Origin: Symsagittifera roscoffensis
Taxonomy: Eukaryota > Xenacoelomorpha > Acoela > Convolutidae
NCBI RefSeq assembly: GCF_963678635.1
Contig: NC_087069.1
Location: forward strand, 45,489,448 to 45,553,447
Direction of reading: 5' to 3'
Length of the DNA stretch: 64,000 nucleotides
The position numbers and the translations under genes are program-made. The notes beneath the pieces were generated by a model. That model searched no databases. It was not told the DNA's origin and saw nothing but the letters and a program-made list of their open reading frames with translations. Within the stretch, counting starts at the first letter, position 1. The number at the start of each line of letters is the position of its first letter. Shown piece by piece: positions 32,156 to 44,900 of the stretch.

Positions 32156-34737
32156 TTTTCATTTCAAGACCAATCTGTGAATACTGTGGACGCCCTCTTT
32201 AATCTTTTTTTGAAGAGAGCAGGGGTATGAGCAGATTAAAAACGTATTGCACTTCGTACTTGTTTATTCCAAAAAATGAAAAGTTTTACAAGCAAAATTT
32301 TATAAAATAGATATTGTTTATTCAATAAAACAGGAATAAGAGCAAAAGAGGAGGAGAGTACAACGCGGAAGACGGGAAAGTGTTGTCAACCATCTTTTGT
32401 TCAAACGAGAAGTAATTTATTTTTTTCTGACTGACAAAACATTTTTCAGACTATGATATAAAAAGCAATCGATTAAAAATTTGAAAATTTTTTGATCTCT
32501 TAGTACGTAACTATTGAGTTGATTCCATTTGCGTTAATAGTTTGAAATCTGATTTGACTCTTGATAAAAAGTAGTTAATCATAAAACATCTCTTAACAGT
32601 TTTTTAATCCAAAAAAGGAATAAAACAATTCTGCTGAAAATTCTTTAAAAATTTTAAATAATTTCAAAAATTATATATTTCAATTCATTCCTCAAAACTA
32701 CCCATTTCTAAGAAAACGTCAGCTGATTTTCCTCTGATCAAGTTAGTTCGATTTAATTTTTCAAACAAAACAAAACTGACATCAAAATCATCATGTTTTT
32801 TAGGAAAAAAAATGAAAAAAATGAAAAACTTTGATAATGAATTTGAAAAAAAAATTTCAGCAAAAAAAATTGAAGCTATATCAAAGCTATAAGTTTTTTG
32901 ATACAAAACGTTAGAAGAATTGAAATTTCTGTTGACAAAATTTAACCATTTCTCAGGAAATTTTCTCAATTTTTTCCGGGAATATTCACAAATCAAAATC
33001 CGTCAATTTTTTTCCACGGATCATTTGTTCAATCAAACTCGTTATTCAATGATCTCTCATCGAAGCATATCGCACTATTACCCAAACTGCTCAAAGTTTT
33101 CTAGTGTTTTTGTAACAGAAGAAACAAGTTTGACCGGCAACAGGAAGTTAGAGCCTACGGAATTCACATCAACTTCCAATTGATTTCTTATGGATTTTAT
33201 ATATTTGGTAATTTTAAGTTTTAAAAAGAGAAGCAAAAAACCCAAAAATAAACACAAAATATTCAGAAAAAGTACTGTATTAAAAGAGATGTATATCCTA
33301 GAGGGAAATTTTTCTGAAAACAATTTTTGATTGCTAAGGAACCCATTTCGTAAGTCGAACGTCTTTATCATAACTTAACGATACGACATGAAAAGCAGAT
33401 ATAAATTTAAGCAAAACGGTTTCGAGAGAACAGAATTGTTTCAACAGAATCGACGGATTTTTGTCAAAAGTTAGAACTCATATTATGAGCGTGGTTTTTT
33501 GGGAAGTTTTATCTTATCCGTTGGAAGTCGGTTAATGCTTTCAAACGCTGTGTTGTCAAACATTGTGGTGTGTGATTTTGATGTTGGTACTAGATCACAA
33601 CTTGAAGATTTTTTTTAAGGTTGACGTGCAAGGGAACCAAATTGTTTTTTTTACTTGTAAGACGTTTTGTGCCTACAAAAAAGATGAAATTACCATCAAA
33701 ATGCAATTAAGAAATCACACAGAAATCATGAAACTCCTCTTGAAAAATGCAAGAGCGTGCTTCAACCTGAAAAATCAGACAAAGCTCTAAATTGTGATTT
33801 TATTGTTGTTCACAATCAATTGAAAAACTCTGTAGTGATTTTTTTATCGTTAGCTTTGAGTGCCAGATGAATCGAATGTCTACAAAACCATTGAGGTTGT
33901 AATCAAACTTTTTAATTCTGCTTTAGGTGCCTGGGATCGGATAAAGTACTCGAGTTGAAATAATTTACTTTCAACCATTTCAAAATCAAAACCGAGGTAC
34001 CAATTGAAATAAAAAGAGTGTTTGTAATAAAAATTTCATGATACTGTAATGAGACGACTATCATAATTAACTAACTCTGGCTTATGAAAAAACATGTATA
34101 ACAGTTTCTCAACTCAAAAACGTGTTAAAATTTGTTCGAAAAAATTTTTCTGGACAGAAACGAGTCAGTTTTTTTTCAAAATTAATAGGAGATGTATGTA
34201 TTTTGTCTTTGCGGCGAACATTTTTTGAGCTTTTTTTTTCAAGTTTTATCTAGCATAATATGAACAAAGAGCATCAATAAGACGCATCACCTTTGTTTTT
34301 ATTTCATTTCCTATGCTTTAATCGCGGGTTTTCAGTCGCAAAATGCAACATTCTGACCTGCATGACTGAAATTGAAAATGAATCTATTTGATTTTTTTTA
34401 TAGCAAAAGAGTTCTAACCGTTAACGAAAGCCTTCTGCCACGTTTTTTTTTCTCGTGGCTAGCTTGCGCAAAGTACCCGTGTTGTCTCTCCAAACATTGG
34501 AAAATGAAACTGATTTTTCAATGTATTGCTTAAAATACTAATATTTTTTGATGAAAATTGCGCTTAATTAGTATTTGTGTTTCAGTTGTTCCTAAACCTG
34601 AATTTCACACTAAACTTGTTTGCCGCTCGTAGGCCGAAGTTGTGGTTTTCTGATTGGACTAATTTGGGTATTTTGTGACTGTCGCGACCAAAATTGCTTG
34701 TAGCCACAACTCAAATTTGAAATTTTTGGATTTTCAG
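32156..34737. other. AT-rich DNA, no gene recognised
   Basis: There are only short open frames on both strands (for example 32685-32996 minus and 33078-33371 minus, rich in Phe, Leu and Asn as expected for random AT-rich DNA). No splice-linked exon series could be found. Confidence 0.5.
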
Positions 34738-34893
34738 AACGAGAAGATGCTTCTGGGACCGGCGCGATCCAGGAAATTGGGCCACACTGTCTGTGTGCTC
34801 CGAAAGCTTCGAGGGCAGCTTAAAATCAAGCTGCTGGAGCAGAGTGCAAATCTCGATTTCGCAATTCCTGCGATCATCAAAGTTCAATATTGA
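34738..34893 (+). CDS. candidate terminal exon of an unidentified gene
   Basis: A 156-base segment is GC-richer than its surroundings, follows a good acceptor (TTTTCAG), and reads through 51 codons to TGA. It begins NEKMLLGPARSRKLGHTVCV and ends FAIPAIIKVQY. Base composition and codon choice resemble the confirmed exons of the channel and Ly6/uPAR genes. No domain is recognised and no upstream partner exon was identified, so this is an isolated prediction. The opposite strand is also open here. Confidence 0.3.
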   Translation, partial: NEKMLLGPARSRKLGHTVCVLRKLRGQLKIKLLEQSANLDFAIPAIIKVQY

Positions 34894-36484
34894 AAAAATC
34901 CTTACCCTTAAATGTCCAAACTGAAAAAGCTCCACTGTGGGGATTGTAGGTGTTAGCAGTTTTTGCAAGCACATTTGAAAGTCATTTCTCGTTGAGTCAT
35001 TCTTTGTTTGAAAAATCAGCTTTTGCATGCACAAAATGTTTGAAGGAAGTCAATTTGCTCTTTTTAAAGAATTTTGCTTTTTCCGATTTTTCGCTACTTT
35101 CCGTATTCAAATTGAAAGGATTCAATTCGAGTTCAATTTAGAAAAGTGAACAGCCTCCATTCTATATATATAATCTCTATATATAAGTTCAAGGTCAAAT
35201 CAGATTAATGAATCGAAATCGTCAGGAAAAACATAACACGAATCTTCAAGTGAACTCGTCAGATCAGCTTTGTAAGACTAATGCGAGACCTCGAGATGTA
35301 TTTGTAAGCTCGTGATCTAAAACGAGATTGGATATCCGACGACAAGTTGCTGCGTGACAAATGTATGGCTGCGTAACAGATATTGCTGCTTGACACATAC
35401 CGCTTTACATATATAGGTTGCTGCGAGGCTGATTCTGACTTAGGGCCTTTTTGTTTTCAAGCCAGCCGTTCGCGTTTTGTGACTTAAGATACTTCAAATT
35501 AATGTAAAATCGAAATTTTTTGACTTTTAAGTATGGCTTTTGGTTACGACTTTCGATCAAGTGCTTTCACTTTCTGATATGAAAAAAAAATGTAAGCCTT
35601 TTCATTCAAGCTATTCAAGCCGCACCACAAAAGCCTAGATCTGTTCACATTTTTGATTTGTTACCACTCCAAAAATGTCCAACTGGTAGCATGCGTGTTC
35701 TTTGTTCAAACAATGAAGCCAAGGAAAACTTGGAACCGAAAACTGCTTAAGTGTTTGAAGTCAATGCTTAAGTCAACGAGGAGACGCAGGTTTAAAAAAG
35801 GACAGTACAGCTACCTCTATCCTGTATTCTGTCCATGGGTAACTTGATCGGTCTTACAAGATGATCGGTCTTTAAAATTGATCGGTCTCTAATGATCGGT
35901 CGTACAAACACAGCTTATAATTTTCATAGTCGAGCACCAACGGACTTTCCTCTTAGGTGCTTAAAAGATAGCTCCAATTCTTAAACGTGCACTGAAGCCA
36001 AAATGAATCGACTCCCGATTAGGAGAACGCTGACAATAGATTGCTCCTTCGGTTTGAGAAATTTCACTCCGCAAGAGAATTCAAATCAGAAAAAAATCAG
36101 TATAATCAAAGTAAGACTACAAATAACTTTTAGTGAAAAGTTTGCTGAGGGCTCAAGAAGTTTGTTGGCAGCGAAAAGACTTGGTGGATTTGCAAGTGTA
36201 ACCAGCGTGGATACATTGGTTTTTTCAGTTGCAGTGCCTTCATTTGCTCTTGGTCATCTGATTGTTGTGGAAAGCATCCCGATTTTTTTGGTGATTCTAT
36301 TAAATTCGGAGTAAAAGGATCCAAATACACAACGGAAGACGAGACTAACGGATGAAGATTTATTTTTTGTCTGTAACAGCTTCTCTCGATTTCTTTTTAT
36401 AATTAATAGAAACATACTGGAAGTTAGAAGATACAAGCAGAGAAATACGAAACATATCAACGCGGGGTCAAAAAAAAAACAAAT
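34894..36484. other. intergenic DNA with a short GATCGGTC cluster
   Basis: Four GATCGGTC copies lie at 35846-35901, and GTTGCTGCGTGAC-like short repeats at 35340-35415. The 103-codon open frame at 36003-36314 has a hydrophobic C-terminal part but no recognised motif or signals, so it is not called as a gene. Confidence 0.45.
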
Positions 36485-36905
36485 GTTAAATTTTTCAACA
36501 TTGTCGGTCTAAAAAGTCGAGAAAGTCGAAACATGCCAAATATTGGTCGAGAAAGTCGAAACATATCAACGCCTGGTCGGAAAAAAAACACATTTTAAAT
36601 TTTTAAACAATGTCGGTGGAGAAAGTCGAAACATACCAAATCTTGGTCGAGATAGTCGAAACATATCAACACGATGTCGCAAAAGAAGAAACGTTAAATT
36701 TCTAAATATTGTCGGTCGAGAAGGTCGAGAAAGTCGAATCATACCGATTTTTGGCCGAAAAAACTGAAACATATCTATGCGGGGTAGAACCAACAAAGTT
36801 TTTAAAAAGACGGTCGAAAAAGATTACACATATTGAATTTTGGTCGATAAAGTCGAAACATATCTTAACTTGGTCGAACAAAGTCGAACTCTTTTTTGTT
36901 GGGTC
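36485..36905. repeat. ancestral-looking flank of the satellite, period about 110 bp
   Basis: Three to four degenerate units start near 36485, 36595, 36695 and 36790. Each contains TTAAATTTTTAAACA, TTGTCGGTCGAGAAAGTCGA, ACATACCAAATATTGG and TCGAGAAAGTCGAAACATA, followed by TCAACGCGGGGTCG. Two diverged copies of the satellite core (GAGAAAGTCGAAACATA) therefore occur per unit. The tract passes directly into regular 30-bp units at about 36905. Confidence 0.85.
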
Positions 36906-39259
36906 GAGAAAATCGAAACATACAAAAGATTGCCGGAGAAAGTCGAAACATACAAAAGATTGCCGGAGAAAGTCGAAACATACAAAAGATTGCCGGAGAA
37001 AGTCGAAACATACAAAGAATTGCCGGAGAAAGTCGAAACATGCAAAAGATTGCCGGAGAAAGTCGAAACATTCAAAAGATTGCCGGAGAAAGTCGAAACA
37101 TACAAAAAATTGCCGGAGAAAGTCGAAACATACAAAAGATTGTCGGAGAAAGTCGAAAAATACAAAAGATTGCCGGAGAAAGTCGAAACATACAAAAGAT
37201 TGCCGGAGAAAGTCGAAACATACAAAAGATTGCCGGAGAAAGTCGAAACATAGAAAAGATTGCCGGAGAAAGTCGAAACATACAAAAGATTGCCGGAGAA
37301 AGTCGAAACATACAAAAGATTGCCGGAGAAAGTCGAAACAGCCAAAAGATTGCCGGAGAAAATCGAAACATACAAAAGATTGCCGGAGAAAGTCGAAACA
37401 TATAAAAGATTGCCGGAGAAAGTCGAAACATTCAAAGGATTGCCGGAGAAAGTCTAAACATGCAAAAGATTGCCGGAGAAAGTCGAAACATTCAAAAGAT
37501 TGCCGGAGAAAGTCGAAACATACAAAAATTTGCCGGAGAAAGTCGAAACATACAAAAGATTGCCGGAGAAAGTCGAAACATACAAAAGATTGCCAGAGAA
37601 AGTCGAAACATACAAAGGATTGCCGGAGAAAGTCGAAACATGCAAAAGATTGCCGGAGAAAGTCGAAACATTCAAAAGATTGCCGGAGAAAGTCGAAACA
37701 TACAAAAAATTGCCGGAGAAAGCCGAAACATACAAAAGATTGCCGGAGAAAGTCGAAACATACAAAAGATTGCCGGAGAAAGTCGAAACATACAAAAGAT
37801 TGCGGGAGAAAGTCGAAACATACAAAAGATTGCCGGAGAAAGTCGAAACATACAAAAGATTGCAGGAGAAAGTCGAAACATACAAAAGATTACCGGAGAA
37901 AGTCGAAACATACAAAAGATTGCCGGAGAAAGTCGAAACATACAAAAGATTGCCGGAGAAAGTCGAAACATACAAAAGATTGCCGGAGAAAGTCGAAACA
38001 TACAAAGGATTGCCGGAGAAAGTCGAAACATGCAAAAGATTGCCGGAGAAAGTCGAAACATTCAAAAGATTGCCGGAGAAAGTCGAAACATACAAAAGAT
38101 TGCCGGAGAAAGTCGAAACAAACAAAAGATTGCCGAAAAAATCGAAACATACAAAAGATTGCCGGAGAAAGTCGAAACATACAAAAGATTGCCGGAGAAA
38201 GTCGAAACATACAAAAGATTGCTGGAGAAAGTCGAAACATACAAAAGATTGCCGGAGAAAGTCGAAACATACAAAAGATTGCCGGAGAAAGTCGAAACAT
38301 ACAAAGGATTGCCGGAGAAAGTCGAAACATGCAAAAGATTGCCGGAGAAAGTCGAAACATTCAAAAGATTGCCGGAGAAAGTCGAAACATACAAAAAAAT
38401 GCCGGAGAAAGTCGAAACATACAAAAGATTGCCGGAGAAAGTCGAAACATACAAAAGATTGCCGGAGATATTCGAAACATACAAAAGATTGCCCGTGAAA
38501 GTCGAAACATACAAAAGATTGCCGGAGAAAGTCGAAACATACAAAAAATTGCCGGAGAAAGTCGAAACATACAAAAGATTGCCGGAGAAAGTCGAAACAT
38601 ACAAAATATTGCCGGAGAAAGTCGAAACATACAAAAGATTGCCGGAGAAAGTCGAAACATACAAAAGATTGCCGGAGAAAGTCGAAATATACAAAAGATT
38701 GCCGGAGAAAGTCGAAACATACAAAAGGTTGCCGGAGAAAGTCGAAACATACAAAAGATTGCCGGAGAAAGTCGAAACATACAAAAGATTGCCGGAGAAA
38801 GTCGAAACATACAAAAGATTGCCGGAGAAAGTCGAAACATACAAAAGATTGCGGGAGAAAGTCGAAACATACAAAAGATTGCCGGAGAAAGTCGAAACAT
38901 ACAAAAGATTGCAGGAGAAAGTCGAAACATACAAAAGATTGCCGGAGAAAGTCGAAACATACAAAGGATTGCCGGAGAAAGTCGAAACATGCAAAAGATT
39001 GCCGGAGAAAGTCGAAACATTCAAAAGATTGCCGGAGAAAGTCGAAACATACAAAAGATTGCCGGAGAAAGTCGAAACAAACAAAAGATTGCCGGAGAAA
39101 GTCGAAACATACAAAAGATTGCCGGAGAAAGTCGAAACATACAAAAGATTGCCGGAGAAAGTCGAAACATACAAAAGATTGCCGGAGAAAGTCGAAACAT
39201 ACAAAAGATTGCCGGAGAAAGTCGAAACATACAAAGGATTGCCGGAGAAAGTCGAAACA

Positions 39260-41925
39260 TGCAAAAGATTGCCGGAGAAAGTCGAAACATTCAAAAGATT
39301 GCCGGAGAAAGTCGAAACATACAAAAAATTGCCGGAGAAAGTCGAAACATACAAAAGATTGCCGGAGAAAGTCGAAACATACAAAAGATTGCCGGAGAAA
39401 GTCGAAACATACAAAAGATTGCCGGAGAAAGTCGAAACATACAAAAGATTGCCGGAGAAAGTCGAAACATACAAAAGATTGCCGGAGAAAGTCGAAACAT
39501 ACAAAAGATTGCCGGAGAAAGTCGAAACATACAAAAGATTGCCGGAGAAAGTCGAAACATACAAAAGATTGCCGGAGAAAGTCGAAACATATAAAAGATT
39601 GCCGGAGAAAGTCGAAACATACAAAAGATTGCGGGAGAAAGTCGAAACATACAAAAGATTGCCGGAGAAAGTCGAAACATACAAAAGATTGCAGGAGAAA
39701 GTCGAAACATACAAAAGATTACCGGAGAAAGTCGAAACATACAAAAGATTGCCGGAGAAAGTCGAAACATACAAAAGATTGCGGGAGAAAGTCGAAACAT
39801 ACAAAAAATTGCCGGAGAAAGTCGAAACATACAAAAGATTGCCGGAGAAAGTCGAAACATACAAAAGATTGCCGGAGAAAGTCGAAACATACAAAAGATT
39901 GCCGGAGAAAGTCGAAACATACAAAAAATTGCCGGAGAAAGTCGAAACTTACAAAAGATTGCCGGAGAAAGTCGAAACATACAAAAGATTGCCGGAGAAA
40001 GTCGAAACATATAAAAGATTGCCGGAGAAAGTCGAAACATACAAAAAATTGCCGGAGAAAGTCGAAACATACAAAAGATTGCCGGAGAAAGTCGAAACAT
40101 ACAAAAGATTGCCGGAGAAAGTCGAAACATACAAAAGATTGCCGGAGAAAGTCGAAACATACAAAAGATTGCCGGAGAAAGTCGAAACATACAAAAGATT
40201 GCCGGAGAAAGTCGAAACATACAAAAGATTGCCGGAGAAAGTCGAAACATACAAAAGATTGCCGGAGAAAGTCGAAACATACAAAAAATTGCCGGAGAAA
40301 GTCGAAACATACAAAAGATTGCCGGAGAAAGTCGAAACATACAAAAGATTGCCGGAGAAAGTCGAAACATACAAAAGATTGCCGGAGAAAGTCGAAACAT
40401 ACAAAAGATTGCCGGAGAAAGTCGAAACATACAAAAGATTGCCGGAGAAAGTCGAAACATACAAAAGATTGCCGGAGAAAGTCGAAACATACAAAAGATT
40501 GCCGGAGAAAGTCGAAACATACAAAAGATTGCCGGAGAAAGTCGAAACATACAAAAGATTGCCGGAGAAAGTCGAAACACACAAAAGATTGCCGGAGAAA
40601 GTCGAAACATACAAAAGATTGCCGGAGAAAGTCGAAACATACAAAAGATTGCCGGAGAAAGTCGAAACATACAAAAAATTGCCGGAGAAAGTCGAAACAT
40701 ACAAAAGATTGCCGGAGAAAGTCGAAACATACAAAAGATTGCCGGAGAAAGTCGAAACATACAAAAATGTGCCGGAGAAAGTCGAAACATACAAAAGATT
40801 GCCGGAGAAAGTCGAAACATACAAAAGATTGCCGGAGAAAGTCGAAACATACAAAAGATTGCCGGAGAAAGTCGAAACATACAAAAGATTGCCGGAGAAA
40901 GTCGAAACATACAAAAAATTGCCGGAGAAAGTCGAAACATACAAAAGATTGCCGGAGAAAGTCGAAACATACAAAAGATTGCCGGAGAAAGTCGAAACAT
41001 ACAAAAGATTGCCGGAGAAAGTCGAAACATACAAAAAATTGCCGGAGAAAGTCGAAACATACAAAAGATTGCCGGAGAAAGTCGAAACATACAAAAGATT
41101 GCCGGAGAAAGTCGAAACATACAAAAGATTGCCGGAGAAAGTCGAAACATACAAAAGATTGCCGGAGAAAGTCGAAACATACAAAAGATTGCCGGAGAAA
41201 CTCGAAACATACAAAAGATTGCCGGAGAAAGTCGAAACATACAAAAGATTGCCGGAGAAAGTCGAAACATACAAAAGATTGCCGGAGAAAGTCGAAACAT
41301 ACAAAAGGTTGCCAGAGAAAGTCGAAACATACAAAAGATTGCCGGAGAAAGTCGAAACATACAAAAGATTGCCGGAGAAAGTCGAAACATACAAAAGATT
41401 GCCGGAGAAAGTCGAAACATACAAAAAATTGCCGGAGAAAGTCGAAACATACAAAAGATTGCCGGAGAAAGTCGAAACATACAAAAGATTGCCGGAGAAA
41501 GTCGAAACATACAAAAGATTGCCGGAGAAAGTCGAAACATACAAAAGATTGCCGGAGAAAGTCGAAACATACAAAAGATTGCCGGAGAAAGTCGAAACAT
41601 ACAAAAGATTGCCGGAGAAAGTCGAAACATACAAAAGATTGCCGGAGAAAGTCGAAACATACATAAGATTGCCGGAGAAAGTCGAAACATACAAAAGATT
41701 GCGGGAGAAAGTCGAAACATACAATAGATTGCCGGAGAAAGTCGAAACATACAAAAGATTGCAGGAGAAAGTCGAAACATACAAAAGATTACCGGAGAAA
41801 GTCGAAACATACAAAAGATTGCCGGAGAAAGTCGAAACATACAAAAGATTGCCGGAGAAAATCGAAACATACAAAAGATTGCCGGAGAAAGTCGAAACAT
41901 ACAAAGGATTGCCGGAGAAAGTCGA
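39260..41925. repeat. homogenised block within the satellite
   Basis: For about 2.7 kb the array lacks the GGATTGCC-TGCAAAAG-TTCAAAAG variant triplet that otherwise recurs every few hundred bases. It consists mostly of the consensus unit plus scattered AAAAAATTG units. This suggests local expansion from one or a few consensus monomers. Confidence 0.75.
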
Positions 41926-44900
41926 AACATGCAAAAGATTGCCGGAGAAAGTCGAAACATTCAAAAGATTGCCGGAGAAAGTCGAAACATACAAAAGATT
42001 GCCGGAGAAAGTCGAAACAAACAAAAGATTGCCGGAGAAAGTCGAAACATACAAAAGATTGCCGGAGAAAGTCGAAACATACAAAAGATTGCCGGAGAAA
42101 GTCGAAACATACAAAAGATTGCCGGAGAAAGTCGAAACATACAAAAGATTGCCGGAGAAAGTCGAAACATACAAAAGATTGCCGGAGAAAGTCGAAACAT
42201 ACAAAAGATTGCCGGAGAAAGTCGAAACATACAAAAGATTGCCGGAAAAAGTCGAAACATACAAAAAATTGCCGGAGAAAGTCGAAACATACAAAAGATT
42301 GCCGGAGAAAGTCGAAACATACAAAAGATTGCCGGAGAAAATCGAAACATACAAAAGATTGCCGGAGAAAGTCGAAACATACAAAAGATTGCGGGAGAAA
42401 GTCGAAACATACAAAAGATTGCCGGAGAAAGTCGAAACATACAAAAGATTGCAGGAGAAAGTCGAAACATACAAAAGATTACCGGAGAAAGTCGAAACAT
42501 ACAAAAGATTGCCGGAGAAAGTCGAAACATACAAAAGATTGCCGGAGAAAGTCGAAACATACAAAAGATTGCCGGAGAAAGTCAAAACATACAAAGGATT
42601 GCCGGAGAAAGTCGAAACATGCAAAAGATTGCCACAGAAAGTCGAAACATTCAAAAGATTGCCGGAGAAAGTCGAAACATACAAAAGATTGCCGGAGAAA
42701 GTCGAAACAAACAAAAGATTGCCGGAGAAAGTCGAAACATACAAAAGATTGCCGGAGAAAGTCGAAACATACAAAAGATTGCCGGAGAAAGTCGAAACAT
42801 ACAAAAGATTGCCGGAGAAAGTCGAAACATACAAAAGATTGCCGGAGAAAGTCGAAACATACAAAGGATTGCCGGAGAAAGTCGAAACATGCAAAAGATT
42901 GCCGGAGAAAGTCGAAACATTCAAAAAATTGCCGGAGAAAGTAGAAACATACAAAAAATTGCCGGAGAAAGTCGAAACATACAAAAGATTGCCGGAGAAA
43001 GTCGAAACATACAAAAGATTGCCGGAGAAAGTCGAAACATACAAAAGATTGCCGGAGAAAGTCGAAACATACAAAAGATTGCCGGAGAAAGTCGAAACAT
43101 ACAAAAGGTTGCCGGAAAAAGTCGAAACATACAAAAGATTGCCGGAGAAAGTCGAAACATACAAAAGATTGCCGGAGAAAGTCGAAACATACAAAAGATT
43201 GCCGGAGAAAGTCGAAACATACAAAAGATTGCCGGAGAAAGTCGAAACATACAAAAGATTGCGGGAGAAAGTCGAAACATACAAAAGATTGCCGGAGAAA
43301 GTCGAAACATACAAAAGATTGCAGGAGAAAGTCGAAACATACAAAAGATTACCGGAGAAAGTCGAAACATACAAAATATTGCCGGAGAAAGTCGAAACAT
43401 ACAAAAGATTGCCGGAGAAAGTCGAAACATACAAAAGATTGCCGGAGAAAGTCGAAACATACAAAAGATTGCCGGAGAAAGTCGAAACATACAAAAGATT
43501 GCGGGAGAAAGTCGAAACATACAAAAGATTGCCGGAGAAAGTCGAAACATACAAAAGATTGCAGGAGAAAGTCGAAACATACAAAAGATTACCGGAGAAA
43601 GTCGAAACATACAAAAGATTGCCGGAGAAAGTCGAAACATACAAAAGATTGCCGGAGAAAGTCGAAACATACAAAAGATTGCCGGAGAAAGTCGAAACAT
43701 ACAAAGGATTGCCGGAGAAAGTCGAAACATGCAAAAGATTGCCGGAGAAAGTCGAAACATTCAAAAGATTGCCGGAGAAAGTCGAAACATACAAAAGATT
43801 GCCGGAGAAAGTCGAAACATACAAAAGATTGCCGGAGAAAGTCGAAACATACAAAACATTGCCGGAGAAAGTCGAAACATACAAAATATTGCCGGAGAAA
43901 GTCGAAACATACAAAAGATTGCCGGAGAAAGTCGAAACATACAAAAGATTGCCGGAGAAAGTCGAATCATACAAAAGATTGCCGGAGAAAGTCGAAACAT
44001 ACAAAAGATTGCGGGAGAAAGTCGAAACATACAAAAGATTGCCGGAGAAAGTCGAAACATACAAAAGATTGCAGGAGAAAGTCGAAACATACAAAAGATT
44101 ACCGGAGAAAGTCGAAACATACAAAAGATTGCCGGAGAAAGTCGAAACATACAAAAGATTGCCGGAGAAAGTCGAAACAAACAAAAGATTGCCGGAGAAA
44201 GTCGAAACATACAAAGGATTGCCGGAGAAAGTCGAAACATGCAAAAGATTGCCGGAGAAAGTCGAAACATTCAAAAGATTGCCGGAGAAAGTCGAAACAT
44301 ACAAAAGATTGCCGGAGAAAGTCGAAACAAACAAAAGATTGCCGGAGAAAGTCGAAACATACAAAAGATTGCCGGAGAAAGTCGAAACATACAAAAGATT
44401 GCCGGAGAAAGTCGAAACATACAAAAGATTGCCGGAGAAAGTCGAAACATACAAAAGATTGCTGGAGAAAGTCGAAACACACAAAGGATTGCCGGAGAAA
44501 GTCGAAACATGCAAAAGATTGCCGGAGAAAGTCGAAACATTCAAAAGATTGCCGGAGAAAGTCGAAACATACAAAAAATTGCCGGAGAAAGTCGAAACAT
44601 ACAAAAGATTGCCGGAGAAAGTCGAAACATACAAAAGATTGCCGGAGAAAGTCGAAACATACAAAAGATTGCCGGAGAAAGTCGAAACATACAAAAGATT
44701 GCCGGAGAAAGTCGAAACATACAAAAGATTGCCGGAGAAAGTCGAAACATACAAAAGATTGCCGGAGAAAGTCGAAACATACAAAAGATTGCCGGAGAAA
44801 GTCGAAACATACAAAAGATTGCCGGAGAAAGTCGAAACATACAAAAGATTGCCGGAGAAAGTCGAAACATACAAAAGATTGCCGGAGAAAGTCGAAACAT

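Noticed and set aside
36003-36314. 103-codon open frame with hydrophobic tail
   Set aside because: No signal peptide at the start, no motif, no splice or promoter support.
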